DNA of 64,000 nucleotides from Pseudomonadota bacterium (GTDB taxonomy: Bacteria; Pseudomonadota; Gammaproteobacteria; Burkholderiales; Rhodocyclaceae): NCBI GenBank assembly GCA_018262095.1, contig JAGTRW010000015.1:1-64000 (forward strand). Direction: 5' to 3'. Below, piece by piece: positions 9,933-20,972 of this stretch. The position numbers and the translations under genes are program-made. Below the pieces are notes generated by a model, which was not told the origin of the DNA, made no database searches, and saw only the letters and a list, made by a program, of their open reading frames with translations. Each line of letters starts with the position of its first letter. Position 1 is the first letter of the stretch.

Positions 9933-10712
9933 TCAGCGTCGCTGGCGGACGGTTTCGAACAGGCAGACTGCTGCCGCCGCGGCAACGTTGAGCGACTCGG
10001 TCGCGCCCGGCATCGGAATGCGAACGCGTAGCGTCGTCGATTGAGCGACCGCCTCGCTGACGCCCTGCCCTTCGTTGCCCAGCACCCAAGCGACGGGTGA
10101 TTTAAGGTCAAGCGAATAGAGGTCGGTCGCCGCATCGAGCGCGGTGAGCACCGCCTGGCCGCGGTAGCCGCCGAGGAAGGAAGGCAGATCGCAGCGCTCA
10201 TGCAGATCGAGCAGAAAATGCGCGCCCATCGCCGCGCGCAGCGTTTTCGGCGACCACGCCTGCGCGCAATCGGCCGACAACAGAATCTGCCGAAACCCCG
10301 CCGCCGCCGCGCTGCGCAGGATAGAGCCGAGGTTGCCGGGATCCTGGATGCCGTCGAGCAGCACCGCGTCGATCTCTTGATCGATCCCGTGCGCACAGCG
10401 CGGCTGCGCGGCGACGGCCATGATTCCACTCGGCGTTTCGACCACCGCCAGATCGTCGAACAGCGCGTCGCAGAGCATCGTGGTCACGCCAGCCGCCTTG
10501 CCGCTTGCCAGATAGCGCGCGATTTCAGGCCGCGTCGCACCGCTTTCGCTGACGACGATTTCTTGCGGCGCGCCAAAATGCTGAGCGTAGCTCTCGATCA
10601 GATGCATTCCGTCGAGCAGCACGAGTCCGGTTTTGCGGCGCTCTCGCCCGCTCTGGCAAAGTTTCCTGAGCGATTTGAAGTGCGCGTTGTCGCGCGAAGC
10701 GATGTGCTTCAT
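9933..10712 (-). CDS. TrmH/SpoU-family RNA 2'-O-methyltransferase
   Basis: 259 residues. An N-terminal substrate-binding part ([18 protein letters not shown]) is followed by the SpoU trefoil-knot domain: motif 1 [21 protein letters not shown], motif 2 [11 protein letters not shown] and motif 3 [22 protein letters not shown]. It uses S-adenosylmethionine to methylate ribose in rRNA or tRNA; the nucleotide targeted cannot be read from sequence. It overlaps the rnhB stop by 4 nt and is the last gene of the long minus-strand lipid A operon. Confidence 0.9.
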   Translation of the reverse strand: MKHIASRDNAHFKSLRKLCQSGRERRKTGLVLLDGMHLIESYAQHFGAPQEIVVSESGATRPEIARYLASGKAAGVTTMLCDALFDDLAVVETPSGIMAVAAQPRCAHGIDQEIDAVLLDGIQDPGNLGSILRSAAAAGFRQILLSADCAQAWSPKTLRAAMGAHFLLDLHERCDLPSFLGGYRGQAVLTALDAATDLYSLDLKSPVAWVLGNEGQGVSEAVAQSTTLRVRIPMPGATESLNVAAAAAVCLFETVRQRR

Positions 10713-11320
10713 GGGCCAATCAATTTGGCGACCGGCGCGTAACTGCGCCGATGGACCGGACTGACGCCGTGCTCCGCCAGCGCTTTGAGGTGGACCGCGG
10801 TCGGGTAGCCCATGTGACGGTCAAAACCGTATTGCGGATAAAGCGCATGCAGTTCGAGCATTCCCGCGTCGCGATGCGTCTTGGCCAGGATCGACGCGGC
10901 GGCGATCGACGCCACCAGGCCATCGCCGCCGATGATCGCCTGCGCCGGACACGATAGTTGCGGGCAGCGGTTGCCGTCGATCAGCGCGTGACTCGGCTCG
11001 ACAGCAAGCGCGTCGACCGCGCGCCGCATGGCGAGCAGGCTGGCCTGCAGGATGTTGATGCGGTCGATTTCATCGACGCTGGCCTCGGCGACCGCCCAGG
11101 CCAGCGCCTTGCTGCGAATCTCGACGGCCAGTGCTTCGCGCCGCTTGGCCGAGAGTTTCTTGGAGTCGTTGAGCCCTTCGATCGGACGCGCCGGGTCGAG
11201 AATCACCGCGGCAGCGACGACCGGACCGGCGAGCGGCCCGCGGCCGGCTTCGTCAACGCCGCAGGCGAGGCCCTCAGGCTGTTGCAGCAAGGGCGCGCGC
11301 TCCGCTCGGCAGGCAAGCAA
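10709..11320 (-). CDS. rnhB: Ribonuclease HII
   Basis: About 203 residues. It cleaves RNA in RNA/DNA hybrids and at single ribonucleotides in DNA. The catalytic DEAGRGP motif begins at Asp23, and later acidic residues are in ALIDGN and the [17 protein letters not shown] block. No ATG precedes the DEAGRGP motif. The frame opens with TTG at 11320, and a second TTG at 11290 has a GGAG ribosome site at better spacing. Either start lies inside the 3' end of lpxB, so translation is probably coupled. Confidence 0.93.
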   Translation of the reverse strand: MLACRAERAPLLQQPEGLACGVDEAGRGPLAGPVVAAAVILDPARPIEGLNDSKKLSAKRREALAVEIRSKALAWAVAEASVDEIDRINILQASLLAMRRAVDALAVEPSHALIDGNRCPQLSCPAQAIIGGDGLVASIAAASILAKTHRDAGMLELHALYPQYGFDRHMGYPTAVHLKALAEHGVSPVHRRSYAPVAKLIGP

Positions 11321-12446
11321 TAATCGCCGCAGCGGCTTTCTCGGCGGTATTTTGCTTGAGCTGCAAGTGAATTTCGCGGAACACGTCGCCGATTCGCGCG
11401 CAGGTCACCTTGTCGGCGTAGAGGTTGAGCAAGGCTTGCGCCAGATTTTCCGGCGTCGCGTCGTCCTGAATGAATTCGGGAACGACGAATTTCCCGGCCA
11501 GCACGTTGGGCAGACCGACGTAAGGCAGATAACCCATTCGCCGCATCAAACGGTACGACAGCGGCGCCATCTTATAGGCGATGGCCATCGGCCGCTTGAG
11601 CAAGGCCGCCTCGAGCGTCGCCGTGCCGCTCGCGACGAGCACCGCGTCGGACGCCATCATCGCTTCGTGGGCGTGCCCGAACAGCAGGCGAATCGGCAAT
11701 TCGCGCGCATTGCAGTCATAGAGCGCGGTTTCAAACAACAAGCGCGTCTCGCGCGTCGCCAGCGGAACCAGAAACAGCGCGTTGGGCAAGCGCTGCTGAA
11801 TCAGTCGCGCCGTCTCGATGAAGGTCGCCGCCATGTACTGCACTTCGGACTGGCGGCTGCCGGGCAACAGCGCGAAAATCGGCTGCTGCGCGGCAAGCCC
11901 GAGCAACAGGCGCGCACCATCGCGACCATCGTCGACGGGCAGCATGTCGGCCAGCGGATGACCGACGTAACTCACCGGAATCCCCTGCTTCTCGTAGAGC
12001 GCGGGCTCGAACGGAAACAGCGCCAGCACGCGCGAAACGGCGGCGCCGATCTTGTGAATACGCTTGCCGCGCCAGGCCCAGATCGACGGACTGACGTAAT
12101 GGATGCTCGGGATGCCGCGCTGTTTGAGCGATTTTTCGAGCGCCAGATTGAAGTCCGGCGCGTCGATACCGATGAAGACGTCGGGCGGTTCGGCGAGCAG
12201 GCGGCGCTTGAGATCGCTGCGAATTCCGGAAATTTCACGGTAATGCTTGAGCACTTCGGCGTAACCGCGCACCGCAAGCTTTTCGAGCGGATGCCAGGCT
12301 TTAAAGCCCTGGCCGAGCATTTTCGGACCACCGATACCGTAAAAAACGGCGTTGGGCAGTTTCGCCCTGAGCGCCTCGATCAGGTGGCTGGCGAGCAGAT
12401 CGCCCGACGCCTCACCCGCGACCATGGCGATGCGCAGCGCGGTCAT
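11274..12446 (-). CDS. lpxB: Lipid-A-disaccharide synthase
   Basis: 390 residues, full length. It condenses UDP-2,3-diacylglucosamine with lipid X to form the lipid A disaccharide at the inner membrane. The GT19 features [29 protein letters not shown] and [14 protein letters not shown] are present, as is the later [18 protein letters not shown] nucleotide-sugar motif. ATG overlaps the lpxA stop (ATGA). Confidence 0.97.
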   Translation of the reverse strand: MTALRIAMVAGEASGDLLASHLIEALRAKLPNAVFYGIGGPKMLGQGFKAWHPLEKLAVRGYAEVLKHYREISGIRSDLKRRLLAEPPDVFIGIDAPDFNLALEKSLKQRGIPSIHYVSPSIWAWRGKRIHKIGAAVSRVLALFPFEPALYEKQGIPVSYVGHPLADMLPVDDGRDGARLLLGLAAQQPIFALLPGSRQSEVQYMAATFIETARLIQQRLPNALFLVPLATRETRLLFETALYDCNARELPIRLLFGHAHEAMMASDAVLVASGTATLEAALLKRPMAIAYKMAPLSYRLMRRMGYLPYVGLPNVLAGKFVVPEFIQDDATPENLAQALLNLYADKVTCARIGDVFREIHLQLKQNTAEKAAAAIIACLPSGARALAATA

Positions 12447-13213
12447 CGGATGATGCCGCGCTTGGATACCGCCAGGAAATCGAGGATCGGCTGGATCTCG
12501 GGGTGCAGCTTGACCTCGTCCTCGAGTTTGGCGCGCGCCTCGTCGAGCATCAATCCCGACTTGTAGAGCGTACGGTAAGCGCGCTTGAGCGCCAACAAGG
12601 CATCGGCGGAAAAACCGCGGCGCTTGAGGCCCTCGGCGTTGATGCCGTAGGGACTTGCCGAATTGCCGGCAGCCATGACAAACGGCGGGATATCCTGCAG
12701 CACCACGGTGCCGACCGCGGTCATGGTGTGCGCGCCGACGCGGCAGAACTGATGGACGCCGGTATAGCCGCCGAGGATCGCCCAGTCATCGACATGGACA
12801 TGTCCGGCGAGCTGCGAATTGTTGGCGAAAATGGTGCGGTTGCCAACCTGACAATCGTGCGCGATATGCACGTAGGCCATGATCCAGTTGTCGTCGCCGA
12901 CACGGGTTACGCCGACGTCTTGCGCCGTGCCCAGGTTGAAGGTACAGAACTCGCGGATGGTATTGCGGTCGCCGATTTCGAGCCGGGTCGGTTCGCCGGC
13001 GTATTTCTTGTCCTGCGGCACCTCGCCGATCGAGTTGAACTGGAAAATCCGGTTGTCGCAGCCGATCCGCGTATGACCGGAAATGACGACGTGCGGACCG
13101 ATCGACGTATTGTCACCGATCTCGACGTACTCGCCGATGATCGAATAGGGGCCGACAGCGACGTGGGAACCCAGCTTGGCGCCCGGATGAATGATTGCAC
13201 TGGGATGGATCAT
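12443..13213 (-). CDS. lpxA: UDP-N-acetylglucosamine acyltransferase
   Basis: 256 residues from the ATG at 13213 (MIHPSAIIHPGAKLG), the usual start of betaproteobacterial LpxA; a GTG four codons upstream has no ribosome site. It adds the first 3-hydroxyacyl chain in lipid A synthesis. The left-handed beta-helix hexapeptide repeats run through the first two thirds, with the catalytic His in the YVHIAHDCQVGN stretch. A helical C-terminal domain follows. Confidence 0.96.
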   Translation of the reverse strand: MIHPSAIIHPGAKLGSHVAVGPYSIIGEYVEIGDNTSIGPHVVISGHTRIGCDNRIFQFNSIGEVPQDKKYAGEPTRLEIGDRNTIREFCTFNLGTAQDVGVTRVGDDNWIMAYVHIAHDCQVGNRTIFANNSQLAGHVHVDDWAILGGYTGVHQFCRVGAHTMTAVGTVVLQDIPPFVMAAGNSASPYGINAEGLKRRGFSADALLALKRAYRTLYKSGLMLDEARAKLEDEVKLHPEIQPILDFLAVSKRGIIR

Positions 13214-13232
13214 CTTTTCGCTCACGCTGTTA

Positions 13233-13670
13233 TCAGGCCACTTCGCGCTGAGCGCACATCAGTTCGGCTTGCGCGGCGACCTCGCCGTCAACGCGCGCTT
13301 CGACTTTGTATTTCCAGATGCCACGCATCTGGCGAACGATTTCGACGTGCAGATGAAGCTGATCGCCCGGCAACACCGGCTTCTTGAAACGCGCATTGTC
13401 GATTCCGACAAAGTAAAAAACTGAATCGTCGTCGGGTTTGGCGCCCATCGTCTTGAACGAGAGAATTCCGGCCGCCTGCGCCAGCGCCTCCATGATCAGC
13501 ACGCCGGGCATGACCGGATGGTGCGGAAAGTGACCGGTGAAGAACTGTTCGTTGATACTGATGTTCTTGTACGCGTGGATCGACTTGCCGATCTCGAAGT
13601 CGACCACACGATCGACCAGCAGAAATGGATAACGATGCGGCAGATGATCAAGAATCTCTTTGATATCCAT
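13233..13670 (-). CDS. fabZ: 3-hydroxyacyl-ACP dehydratase FabZ
   Basis: 145 residues. It dehydrates 3-hydroxyacyl-ACP in fatty acid elongation. The hotdog active-site segment [23 protein letters not shown] supplies catalytic His and Glu. I use the ATG at 13670 ([18 protein letters not shown]); the GTG at 13679 only adds three residues. Its place between lpxD and lpxA is the usual one, balancing fatty acid and lipid A synthesis at the shared hydroxyacyl-ACP pool. Confidence 0.96.
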   Translation of the reverse strand: MDIKEILDHLPHRYPFLLVDRVVDFEIGKSIHAYKNISINEQFFTGHFPHHPVMPGVLIMEALAQAAGILSFKTMGAKPDDDSVFYFVGIDNARFKKPVLPGDQLHLHVEIVRQMRGIWKYKVEARVDGEVAAQAELMCAQREVA

Positions 13671-13675
13671 TGAAT

Positions 13676-14713
13676 TCACGATGACTTCTCCATTTGTTCC
13701 AGTTTTTTCTCAAGCTCAGAAACCCGCTCGGCGAGCTTCGCCAGGCGTTTGATCTGCGCCGCATTATGCAACCACTCAGCGTGGGTTTCGAGCGGGAAAA
13801 TGCTCGTGTATTGCCCCGGTTCGCGCAGGCTCTTGGTCACCATGGTGCCCGCCGAAACATGCACATCGTCAGCCAGATCAAGATGGCCGACGATCATCCC
13901 GGCACCGCCAACGGTACACCGGCGTCCGATTTTCGTACTGCCGGCGATGCCGACGCAACCGGCCATCGCCGCATGATCGCCGATTACCACGTTGTGCGCG
14001 ATCTGAATCTGGTTATCGAGCTTGACGCCGTCACCGATCACCGTATCGTCGAGCGCGCCGCGATCGATCGACGTATTGGCGCCGATCTCGACGTCGTCAC
14101 CGATGACTACCCGGCCGATTTGCGGGATCTTGATCCAGCGCTCGCCGTCCTTGGCGAAACCGAAACCGTCGCCGCCGATCACCGCACCCGATTGAATCAC
14201 GGCGCGCCGACCGATCACGCAGCGCGCATAGATCACGACATTCGGGTAAAGCAGCGAATCGTCGCCGATCGACACCCCGTCGCCGATCACACAGCCCGGA
14301 TAGAACGTGACGTTTTCGCCAATCGACACGTTCTCGCCGATCACCACGTTTTCGCCGATGCGCGCCGAAGCGGGAACAAGGCTGTGCACCACTGCCGAGG
14401 CGTGGACACCGGTCGGCCTGACCGCAGGCGGATTGAGCAAGGCCACGACACGCGCATAGTACGCGTAGGCGTTTTGATGAACGATGCGTGGCAGCGTGGT
14501 TTCCGCGGCGAACTGTGGCGCAACAATCACCGCTGCCGCGCGGGTAGCCAGCAGTTGCTGCCGAAACTTGGGGTTGGCCAGAAAGGCGATCTGACCGGGT
14601 CCGGCCGAAGCCAGACTGCCGACCTGCGACACGACCAGCGAACCGTCACCCTCGAGCGATCCGCCAAGCCGGGCGACGATTTCGTCGAGTCGCAGACCGT
14701 CTTGCGCAGGCAC
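13676..14713 (-). CDS. lpxD: UDP-3-O-acylglucosamine N-acyltransferase
   Basis: 345 residues starting at GTG 14713. It adds the second hydroxyacyl chain (amide-linked) in lipid A synthesis. An N-terminal uridine-binding domain (about 1-100) is followed by many hexapeptide repeats, the catalytic His in [12 protein letters not shown], and a C-terminal helix ([20 protein letters not shown]) that is probably coiled coil. The stop overlaps the start region of fabZ. Confidence 0.96.
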   Translation of the reverse strand: MPAQDGLRLDEIVARLGGSLEGDGSLVVSQVGSLASAGPGQIAFLANPKFRQQLLATRAAAVIVAPQFAAETTLPRIVHQNAYAYYARVVALLNPPAVRPTGVHASAVVHSLVPASARIGENVVIGENVSIGENVTFYPGCVIGDGVSIGDDSLLYPNVVIYARCVIGRRAVIQSGAVIGGDGFGFAKDGERWIKIPQIGRVVIGDDVEIGANTSIDRGALDDTVIGDGVKLDNQIQIAHNVVIGDHAAMAGCVGIAGSTKIGRRCTVGGAGMIVGHLDLADDVHVSAGTMVTKSLREPGQYTSIFPLETHAEWLHNAAQIKRLAKLAERVSELEKKLEQMEKSS

Positions 14714-14718
14714 GCCGC

Positions 14719-15228
14719 TTACTTGCCTTCCGACAATGCCTTGATGATCTTGTCGGTCACGTCGAGCTTGGGGCTGACCCAGACGACGTCCTGAACGATC
14801 AAGTCATACTTTTCGCTTTCGGCGAGCTGCTTGATCGCCTTGTTGGCTTTCTCGATGATCGCCGCGTTCTCTTCGTTCTGACGCAGGTTCAGATCTTCAC
14901 GGAACTCGCGTTGTTTGCGCTGAAACTCACGCGACAACTCGTTGAGGTCTTTTTCCTTGGTGCGGCGTTCGGCTTCGGCCATGGTCACCGCATTTTTTTC
15001 AAGCGACTCCTGCAAACCCTGAAGCTGCTTGGCCAGGCGCTGCAAATCCTGATCACGCTTGGAAAATTCAAGCTCAATTTTCTTCGCCGCTTTGACTGCA
15101 GTCGGCGCGTCACGGAAAATGCGCTGCGTATTGACGTAACCCACCTTCAAAGCATCCGATGCCAACGCAGAGGACACGGGCAACGAAGCCATCAGCGCGA
15201 CCAGCAACGTGGCAATTTTCGTGTTCAA
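14719..15228 (-). CDS. skp: Skp/OmpH periplasmic chaperone
   Basis: 169 residues. A signal peptide (about 1-23, ending SALA) precedes [17 protein letters not shown] and a long charged coiled coil (residues 45-125) rich in Lys, Glu and Arg. Skp holds unfolded outer-membrane proteins for BamA. The start is TTG at 15228: a strong AGGAG lies 7 nt before it and no ATG occurs before the signal peptide. It follows bamA by 15 nt. Confidence 0.93.
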   Translation of the reverse strand: MNTKIATLLVALMASLPVSSALASDALKVGYVNTQRIFRDAPTAVKAAKKIELEFSKRDQDLQRLAKQLQGLQESLEKNAVTMAEAERRTKEKDLNELSREFQRKQREFREDLNLRQNEENAAIIEKANKAIKQLAESEKYDLIVQDVVWVSPKLDVTDKIIKALSEGK

Positions 15229-15243
15229 GCTGTTTCTCCTAGA

Positions 15244-17568
15244 TTAAAAGGTCTGCCCCATCTGAAACTGGAACCGTTGGATTTTATCATTTTCCTGCTT
15301 GTTAAGTGGCTGCGCAACGCTGAATTTAAGCGGGCCGAAAGGCGATACCCAAGTCGCCGCCAACCCTGCCGACATGCGCACGGGTCCGCTGTCGATCACA
15401 TCCGACGCGCCAGTCGAATCGGCATAAACCTGGCCGGCGTCGAAGAAGGGACCAAAACGCAGCGCCTTCTCGTTCGCAGCACCGACACCGGGAACCGGCA
15501 TCGACAATTCCGCATTGAAGACCACGCGGCGCGTGCCACCGAGGCGCACGACGTCGCCGCTCGCATTGAACTCGTAGGGCCCCAGGCTCGCGGTATCGTA
15601 ACCCCGCACCGAGCTCACACCACCAGCATAGAAGTTCTTGTAAAAGGGCAAGTCCTGACCTGACATCCCTTTGCCGTAGCCAAGTTCGCCATTGAGCATC
15701 AGCACCATGCTGCGCGTGACCGGGAAGAATTTTTGCAGCTGATAGTTGGCTTTGTAGTACTTGAGATCGCCGCCGGGGCTGACCTCGACCGCGGCGCGCT
15801 GATAGGTTCCCCGCGTCGTAAGGATCACGCTGTCCTTGCTGTCACTGACCCAAGCGGCGGTCAGCGGCAGCGACATATTGGTGCACGAGTTCTGGCTGTT
15901 GCAAAACTTGTCGCTGAAGTTCATGTACTGAAGCGGCGTATCCGGGTCGGTTCTGTCGATCTCGACCTTGGTCTGATCGATCGCCGCGCCAAAACTGAGC
16001 GACTGTTTCTCGCCGATCGGGATGCCGAAACGGATCCCGCCGCCGGTTGAAACCGTGTTGTAAACGTAACCGAGCGATGTCGGATTGGTTTTCCGGTGAT
16101 AGACATCGAAACCCTGGCTGACGCCATCGACCGTAAAGTAGGGATTGGTGTAACTAAGCCCGATCGCCCGGTTGATCGAGCCCGTGGCAACCTGGATGGA
16201 GACGAATTTCCCGCTGCCAAAAATATTGGACTGCGAGATGGAACCCGAGAGCATCACATTCTCGGCCTGCGAATAGCCCGCGCCCAGCGAAATGTTGCCG
16301 GTCGATTTTTCGGTTACGTTGAAATTGACATCGACTTGATCGGTCGTCCCGGGAACCGGAGGCGTTTCGACATTGACTTCGCCGAAGTAATTGGTCTTGT
16401 CGATCCGCTCTTTTGACAACTTGACGCGCTCATCGTCGTACCAGCCGCCCTCCATCTGGCGAACTTCCTGCCGGATCACCTCGTCACGCGTCTTGCTGTT
16501 GCCGGTGATATTGATGCGCCGAACGTAGGCGCGCTTGCCCGGATCGACGAACACGGTGAAGGCGACCTGCCTTTTCTCCTTGTCGACTTCAGGCGCCGCA
16601 TTGACGTTGGCAAAGGCATAGCCCTTGGCCGAGAGCTTGTCGCCGATGGCCTTGGTGCTTTCGTTGAGGCGTTCGCGCGAAAACACATCGCCCGGCTTGA
16701 CCTTCATCGCCGCTCTGAATTCATCTTCCGGCAGAATGAGTTCACCGGCGAGCTTGACCGACGAAACGATGTAACGCTCGCCCTCGGAAACGGTCACTGT
16801 GATGTAGATATCCTTCTTGTCGGCGCTGATCGAAACCTGGGTCGATTCAACGTTGAACTCAAGGTAACCGCGATTCATGTAGTAAGAGCGCAGCGTCTCA
16901 AGGTCTGCGGCAAGCTTCTGTTTCGAGTACTGGTCGGATTTTGTGTACCAACTGATCCAGTTGGGTGTCTGCAGCTGGAAAAGCGCCTGCAAGTCCTTTT
17001 CCTTGAACGCCTGCGCGCCAACAATATTGATCTGCCTTATTTTCGAGGCATCGCCTTCATCAATCGCAAAATTGATCGATACGCGATTGCGCTCGAGCGG
17101 CGTCACGGTGGTGGTGATATTCACCCCGTACTTGCCGCGCGTCAGATACTGGCGTTTCAACTCCTGCTCGGCTCTTTCGAGCATGCTGCGGTCAAACGAA
17201 CGCGAAACCGCGAAACCGGCCTCCTTGAGGCCTTTGGTCAATTGATCCTTGTCGAACTCCTTGAGCCCCGAAAAATCAATCTGGGCGATCGCCGGACGCT
17301 CTTCGAGAGCGACAAGCAGCACCCCGCCGTCAATCTCGATGCGCACGTCCTTGAAAAAACCAGTGGCGAACAAGGCCTTGATCGCTGCCGCCGCCTTTTC
17401 GTCGGTCATCGTATCGCCGACCTTGACCGGGAGATAGCTGAACACCGTACCGGCTTCGGTACGCTGGATCCCCTCGACGCGAATGTCCTTGACGACAAAC
17501 GGTTCAAAAGCGGACGCACCACAAACAAAAAGCGCGGCAATGACACCCGCGAGCAGGTTTTTCTTCAT
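15244..17568 (-). CDS. bamA: Outer membrane protein assembly factor BamA
   Basis: 774 residues. A signal peptide ending near ASAFE is followed by five POTRA domains (about 22-425; the first begins VKDIRVEGIQRTEAGTV) and a C-terminal 16-strand barrel. The barrel carries the VRGYD motif and ends in Phe (FQFQMGQTF), the outer-membrane insertion signature. BamA inserts beta-barrel proteins. It is flanked by rseP and skp as in most proteobacteria. Confidence 0.97.
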   Translation of the reverse strand: MKKNLLAGVIAALFVCGASAFEPFVVKDIRVEGIQRTEAGTVFSYLPVKVGDTMTDEKAAAAIKALFATGFFKDVRIEIDGGVLLVALEERPAIAQIDFSGLKEFDKDQLTKGLKEAGFAVSRSFDRSMLERAEQELKRQYLTRGKYGVNITTTVTPLERNRVSINFAIDEGDASKIRQINIVGAQAFKEKDLQALFQLQTPNWISWYTKSDQYSKQKLAADLETLRSYYMNRGYLEFNVESTQVSISADKKDIYITVTVSEGERYIVSSVKLAGELILPEDEFRAAMKVKPGDVFSRERLNESTKAIGDKLSAKGYAFANVNAAPEVDKEKRQVAFTVFVDPGKRAYVRRINITGNSKTRDEVIRQEVRQMEGGWYDDERVKLSKERIDKTNYFGEVNVETPPVPGTTDQVDVNFNVTEKSTGNISLGAGYSQAENVMLSGSISQSNIFGSGKFVSIQVATGSINRAIGLSYTNPYFTVDGVSQGFDVYHRKTNPTSLGYVYNTVSTGGGIRFGIPIGEKQSLSFGAAIDQTKVEIDRTDPDTPLQYMNFSDKFCNSQNSCTNMSLPLTAAWVSDSKDSVILTTRGTYQRAAVEVSPGGDLKYYKANYQLQKFFPVTRSMVLMLNGELGYGKGMSGQDLPFYKNFYAGGVSSVRGYDTASLGPYEFNASGDVVRLGGTRRVVFNAELSMPVPGVGAANEKALRFGPFFDAGQVYADSTGASDVIDSGPVRMSAGLAATWVSPFGPLKFSVAQPLNKQENDKIQRFQFQMGQTF

Positions 17569-17572
17569 AAGA

Positions 17573-18940
17573 TCAGCCGGAAATCAATCGATTAATGTCA
17601 TTGTAAAATGCGCACGCCATCAGCATCAGCATCAAGGCCAGGCCGATTTGCTGGCCGATTTCCATGCTGCGCTCCGAAAGCGGCCTGCGCTTTACGATTT
17701 CGAGGACATAATACAGCAAATGCCCACCATCCAGAATCGGAATGGGCAGCAAATTGAGCACCGCGAGGCTGATGCTGACGAGCGCCAGAAACTTGAGGTA
17801 ATAAGCGATTCCGAGTTTTGCCGACTGACCGGCGTAATCGGCGATGGTGACCGGACCGCTGATATTGCGCCAGGACATTTCGCCGGTGATCATTTTCCCC
17901 ATCATCACCAAACTGAACACCGACTTGTCCCAGGTCTCGTCGACCGCCTTGCCGAGCGCGGCCAGCGGTGCGTAACGAACCGTGATCATCAGCTCGCTTC
18001 TCGAAAATCCGGGATCCTTGACGGCAGCGCCGATTCGGCCAACCTGAATCCCCTTGTCATCAACCACGGCGGGGGTAATGACCACCAGGAAGCGCTCGGC
18101 ATTGCGCCGCACCTCAAAATCAAGCGGCCTTGCGGGCGAGGCGCGTACGCTGCGAACGACATCCGGCCAGCCGCTCACTGGCTTGCCGTCGATTTGCAGG
18201 ATTTCATCGCCGGGCAAGAGGCCGGCAAGCGCCGCAGCACTCTCGGCGCCAACTTTGCCAATCACCGCGGGAATTCTCGGGCGGAAAAAGCCGATTCCCA
18301 GTTTCTCAAGGGCATCGCCTTCCCATCCCGCTTCCCTGACCGAGGACAGGTCGAGGCGGCGAAGGGTGATCTCGTTGCGCGGGTTGATCACCTCAAGCTC
18401 GATCGAATCGTGATCGACCGCTCGACGCAGAAAAACCCAACGCATCTCCTGCCAGCTCTGAACCGGTTCGCCGCCGACGCTGAGCACCCGCTCACCGTTC
18501 TCGATGCCGGCAGCCGCCGCCGGGCTGGCGAGAGAAGGTGTTCCCAGAATCGGCCTGGGCTCTTGCGTACCGTACGCAAAGAGTCCCCAATAGACCACCA
18601 CGGCCAGCACCAGATTGGCCAGCGGGCCGGCAACAACGATCGCCATACGTCGCCAGACGCTCTGCCGGTTGAAACTGCGATGCAATTCTTCAGCGGCAAC
18701 CTCGCCCTCGCGCTCATCGAGCATCTTGACGTAGCCACCGAGCGGGAACAGGCTGATCGCCCACTCGGTGCCATCACGGCCAAAGCGTTTGGACCACAGG
18801 ACGCGGCCAAAGCCCAGCGAGAAACGCAGAACCTTGACGCCGACTCGACGCGCGACGACGTAATGCCCGAATTCATGGACGATGATCAGGCTGCCAAGAA
18901 CCAGCGCAAAGGCCGCCAGATAGTACAAGAAGTTGCTCAT
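17573..18940 (-). CDS. rseP: RIP zinc metalloprotease RseP
   Basis: 455 residues, site-2 protease. HEFGH at 22-26 in the first membrane helix gives two zinc ligands, two PDZ domains lie between about 115 and 300, and [16 protein letters not shown] near 400 gives the third ligand. In E. coli it cuts the anti-sigma factor RseA. Here the rpoE operon in the same window has no rseA, so its local substrate is an open question. Confidence 0.96.
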   Translation of the reverse strand: MSNFLYYLAAFALVLGSLIIVHEFGHYVVARRVGVKVLRFSLGFGRVLWSKRFGRDGTEWAISLFPLGGYVKMLDEREGEVAAEELHRSFNRQSVWRRMAIVVAGPLANLVLAVVVYWGLFAYGTQEPRPILGTPSLASPAAAAGIENGERVLSVGGEPVQSWQEMRWVFLRRAVDHDSIELEVINPRNEITLRRLDLSSVREAGWEGDALEKLGIGFFRPRIPAVIGKVGAESAAALAGLLPGDEILQIDGKPVSGWPDVVRSVRASPARPLDFEVRRNAERFLVVITPAVVDDKGIQVGRIGAAVKDPGFSRSELMITVRYAPLAALGKAVDETWDKSVFSLVMMGKMITGEMSWRNISGPVTIADYAGQSAKLGIAYYLKFLALVSISLAVLNLLPIPILDGGHLLYYVLEIVKRRPLSERSMEIGQQIGLALMLMLMACAFYNDINRLISG

Positions 18941-20127
18941 CCCGAAAGGTGTTCGCTGATCGCCTGCTCGGCGATCCGGCGCGCCGTCCGGTCAGCGGCA
19001 AGCACGTCGGCAAGGGTTTCCAGCACCGAGACTGGCGAGCGATCGATGACCATGGCAATGATCTTCGGGATCGCGGTGAAACCAATGCGGCCATCGAGAA
19101 AAGCGGCAACGGCAATCTCGTTGGCGGCATTGAGCGCCGCCGGCGCGCTGTCGCCCTCGCGCAACGCGCGGTAGGCGAGCGCCAGGCAGGGAAAACGATC
19201 GAAGTCTGGCCGCTCAAAATGCAGCGAGGCGATTTTGAACAGATCGAGCGGTTCGACGCCGGCAGCGACTCGCTCGGGGTAAGCCAAGGCATGGGCGATC
19301 GGCGTACGCATGTCCGGATTGCCGAGCTCGGCGATCACCGAGCCGTCGACGTATTGCACCAGCGAGTGAATCACGCTTTGCGGGTGAATCACCACCTCGA
19401 TTTTTTCGGCCGGCACATTGAACAGCCAGTGTGCCTCGATCATCTCAAGGCCCTTGTTCATCATGGTCGCCGAATCGACCGAGATTTTTCGCCCCATCAC
19501 CCAGTTGGGGTGGGCACAGGCCTGGTCCGGGGTGACTCGTTCGAGGTCGGAGACCAAGGTACGGAGAAAGGGACCGCCGGACGCCGTGAGCAATAAATTG
19601 CGCACGCCAGACTTCAATAAATCACCTGAATAATCATGCGGCAGCGACTGAAATATCGCATTGTGTTCGCTGTCGATCGGCAACAAGGTGGCGCCATTAT
19701 CACGGACGGCGCGCATGAACACCGGCCCGGCCATAACCAGCGCTTCCTTGTTGGCGAGCAGGACCTTTTTGCCGGCGACGGCGGCGGCCAGCGTCGGTTG
19801 CAGACCGGCGGCACCGACGATCGCCGCCATCACCGAATCGACCTCGGGCAATTCGGCCATCCGCACCAAAGCTTCGGGCCCATGCTCGACGCGCGTCGGA
19901 CACGATGCGCTGGCCAGCCGGCGTTGCAAGTCGTCGGCCAGTTGCGCACTGCCGACGACGGCGAAACGCGGCGCGAATTCAACGCACTGGTCATACAAGC
20001 GATCGATCTGACGATGAGCGCACAGCGCGATCACCTGATAACGCTGCGGGTGGCGCCTGATCACATCGAGCGTATTGACCCCGATCGAACCAGTCGACCC
20101 GAGAATCGTGAATTTTTGCACAGCCAT
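18937..20127 (-). CDS. dxr: 1-deoxy-D-xylulose 5-phosphate reductoisomerase
   Basis: 396 residues from the ATG at 20127 ([16 protein letters not shown]), which has GAGG upstream; the longer frame would reach into cdsA. It makes MEP from DXP with NADPH, the first committed step of the non-mevalonate isoprenoid pathway. The nucleotide-binding GSTGSIG, metal-binding [10 protein letters not shown] and the substrate loop ASGGPF are present. Its stop overlaps the rseP start by 4 nt. Confidence 0.97.
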   Translation of the reverse strand: MAVQKFTILGSTGSIGVNTLDVIRRHPQRYQVIALCAHRQIDRLYDQCVEFAPRFAVVGSAQLADDLQRRLASASCPTRVEHGPEALVRMAELPEVDSVMAAIVGAAGLQPTLAAAVAGKKVLLANKEALVMAGPVFMRAVRDNGATLLPIDSEHNAIFQSLPHDYSGDLLKSGVRNLLLTASGGPFLRTLVSDLERVTPDQACAHPNWVMGRKISVDSATMMNKGLEMIEAHWLFNVPAEKIEVVIHPQSVIHSLVQYVDGSVIAELGNPDMRTPIAHALAYPERVAAGVEPLDLFKIASLHFERPDFDRFPCLALAYRALREGDSAPAALNAANEIAVAAFLDGRIGFTAIPKIIAMVIDRSPVSVLETLADVLAADRTARRIAEQAISEHLSG

Positions 20128-20135
20128 CTGGATCC

Positions 20136-20972
20136 TCAAGGCGCGGTGATCAGCCAAACCAGAGCGACCAAAGGCAGCGTCGAGGTCAGGCTGTCGATGC
20201 GATCGAGCACACCGCCGTGACCGGGCAGAATGTTGCTGCTGTCCTTGAGCCCAGCCAAGCGTTTGAGCAGCGACTCGAACAGGTCGCCCATGACGCTGAT
20301 CGCGGTCAGCACAATCAGCACGAGCAGCAACAGCAGGAAATTCTCAGAGAGCACGCCGGGCAATCTTGGCGCCAGCGCCAAACCATAGACGATGACCGCC
20401 AGAGCCCCGCCGGCGGCACCCTCCCAAGTCTTGCCTGGACTGATTGCCGGCGCCAGTTTGTGGCGACCCAGGGCACGGCCGAAGAAATAAGCGGCGATAT
20501 CGGCGAGCCAGACGACCGCCATGATGGCGATCAGCGCGAGCGCTCCGGCTTGCCGCAGTTGCACCAGCGCGAGCCAGGTCGGCAGGATCACGAGCAGGCC
20601 GATCGCCACCCCGGGCGCTGATTTCGGCAATGGCCAACGGCGTCTCAACCACAGCGGAACCGCGAGCAACCAGAACGCTGCCGACGGGACGTAGAACCAG
20701 CGCCCCAATCGCCAGCCCGCGTCGGCGAAGCCGGCGTCAAGCCCGAGCGCCGTCGGATCAAGCGCCGCCAAGCTCAAGCAGATGAGCGCCAGGCCACCAG
20801 CCAGCGCCACCCGAGAAGCGCCCGCCAAGGCCATCAGCGCGCCCCATTCCCAGGCCGCCACAGCAGCAACCAAGGTAGCGAACACGAGCCAACCGAGCGG
20901 CGGCAGATAGAACAGCGCAGAAAGAAACGCGCAGAACAGGACGAGCGCGGTAACGATCCGCGTCTTAAGCAT
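20136..20972 (-). CDS. cdsA: Phosphatidate cytidylyltransferase
   Basis: 278 residues with about seven or eight membrane helices. It makes CDP-diacylglycerol from phosphatidate and CTP at the inner membrane. The C-terminal family signature is complete: [19 protein letters not shown], then [13 protein letters not shown]. It starts inside the 3' end of uppS (8-nt overlap). Confidence 0.96.
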   Translation of the reverse strand: MLKTRIVTALVLFCAFLSALFYLPPLGWLVFATLVAAVAAWEWGALMALAGASRVALAGGLALICLSLAALDPTALGLDAGFADAGWRLGRWFYVPSAAFWLLAVPLWLRRRWPLPKSAPGVAIGLLVILPTWLALVQLRQAGALALIAIMAVVWLADIAAYFFGRALGRHKLAPAISPGKTWEGAAGGALAVIVYGLALAPRLPGVLSENFLLLLLVLIVLTAISVMGDLFESLLKRLAGLKDSSNILPGHGGVLDRIDSLTSTLPLVALVWLITAP

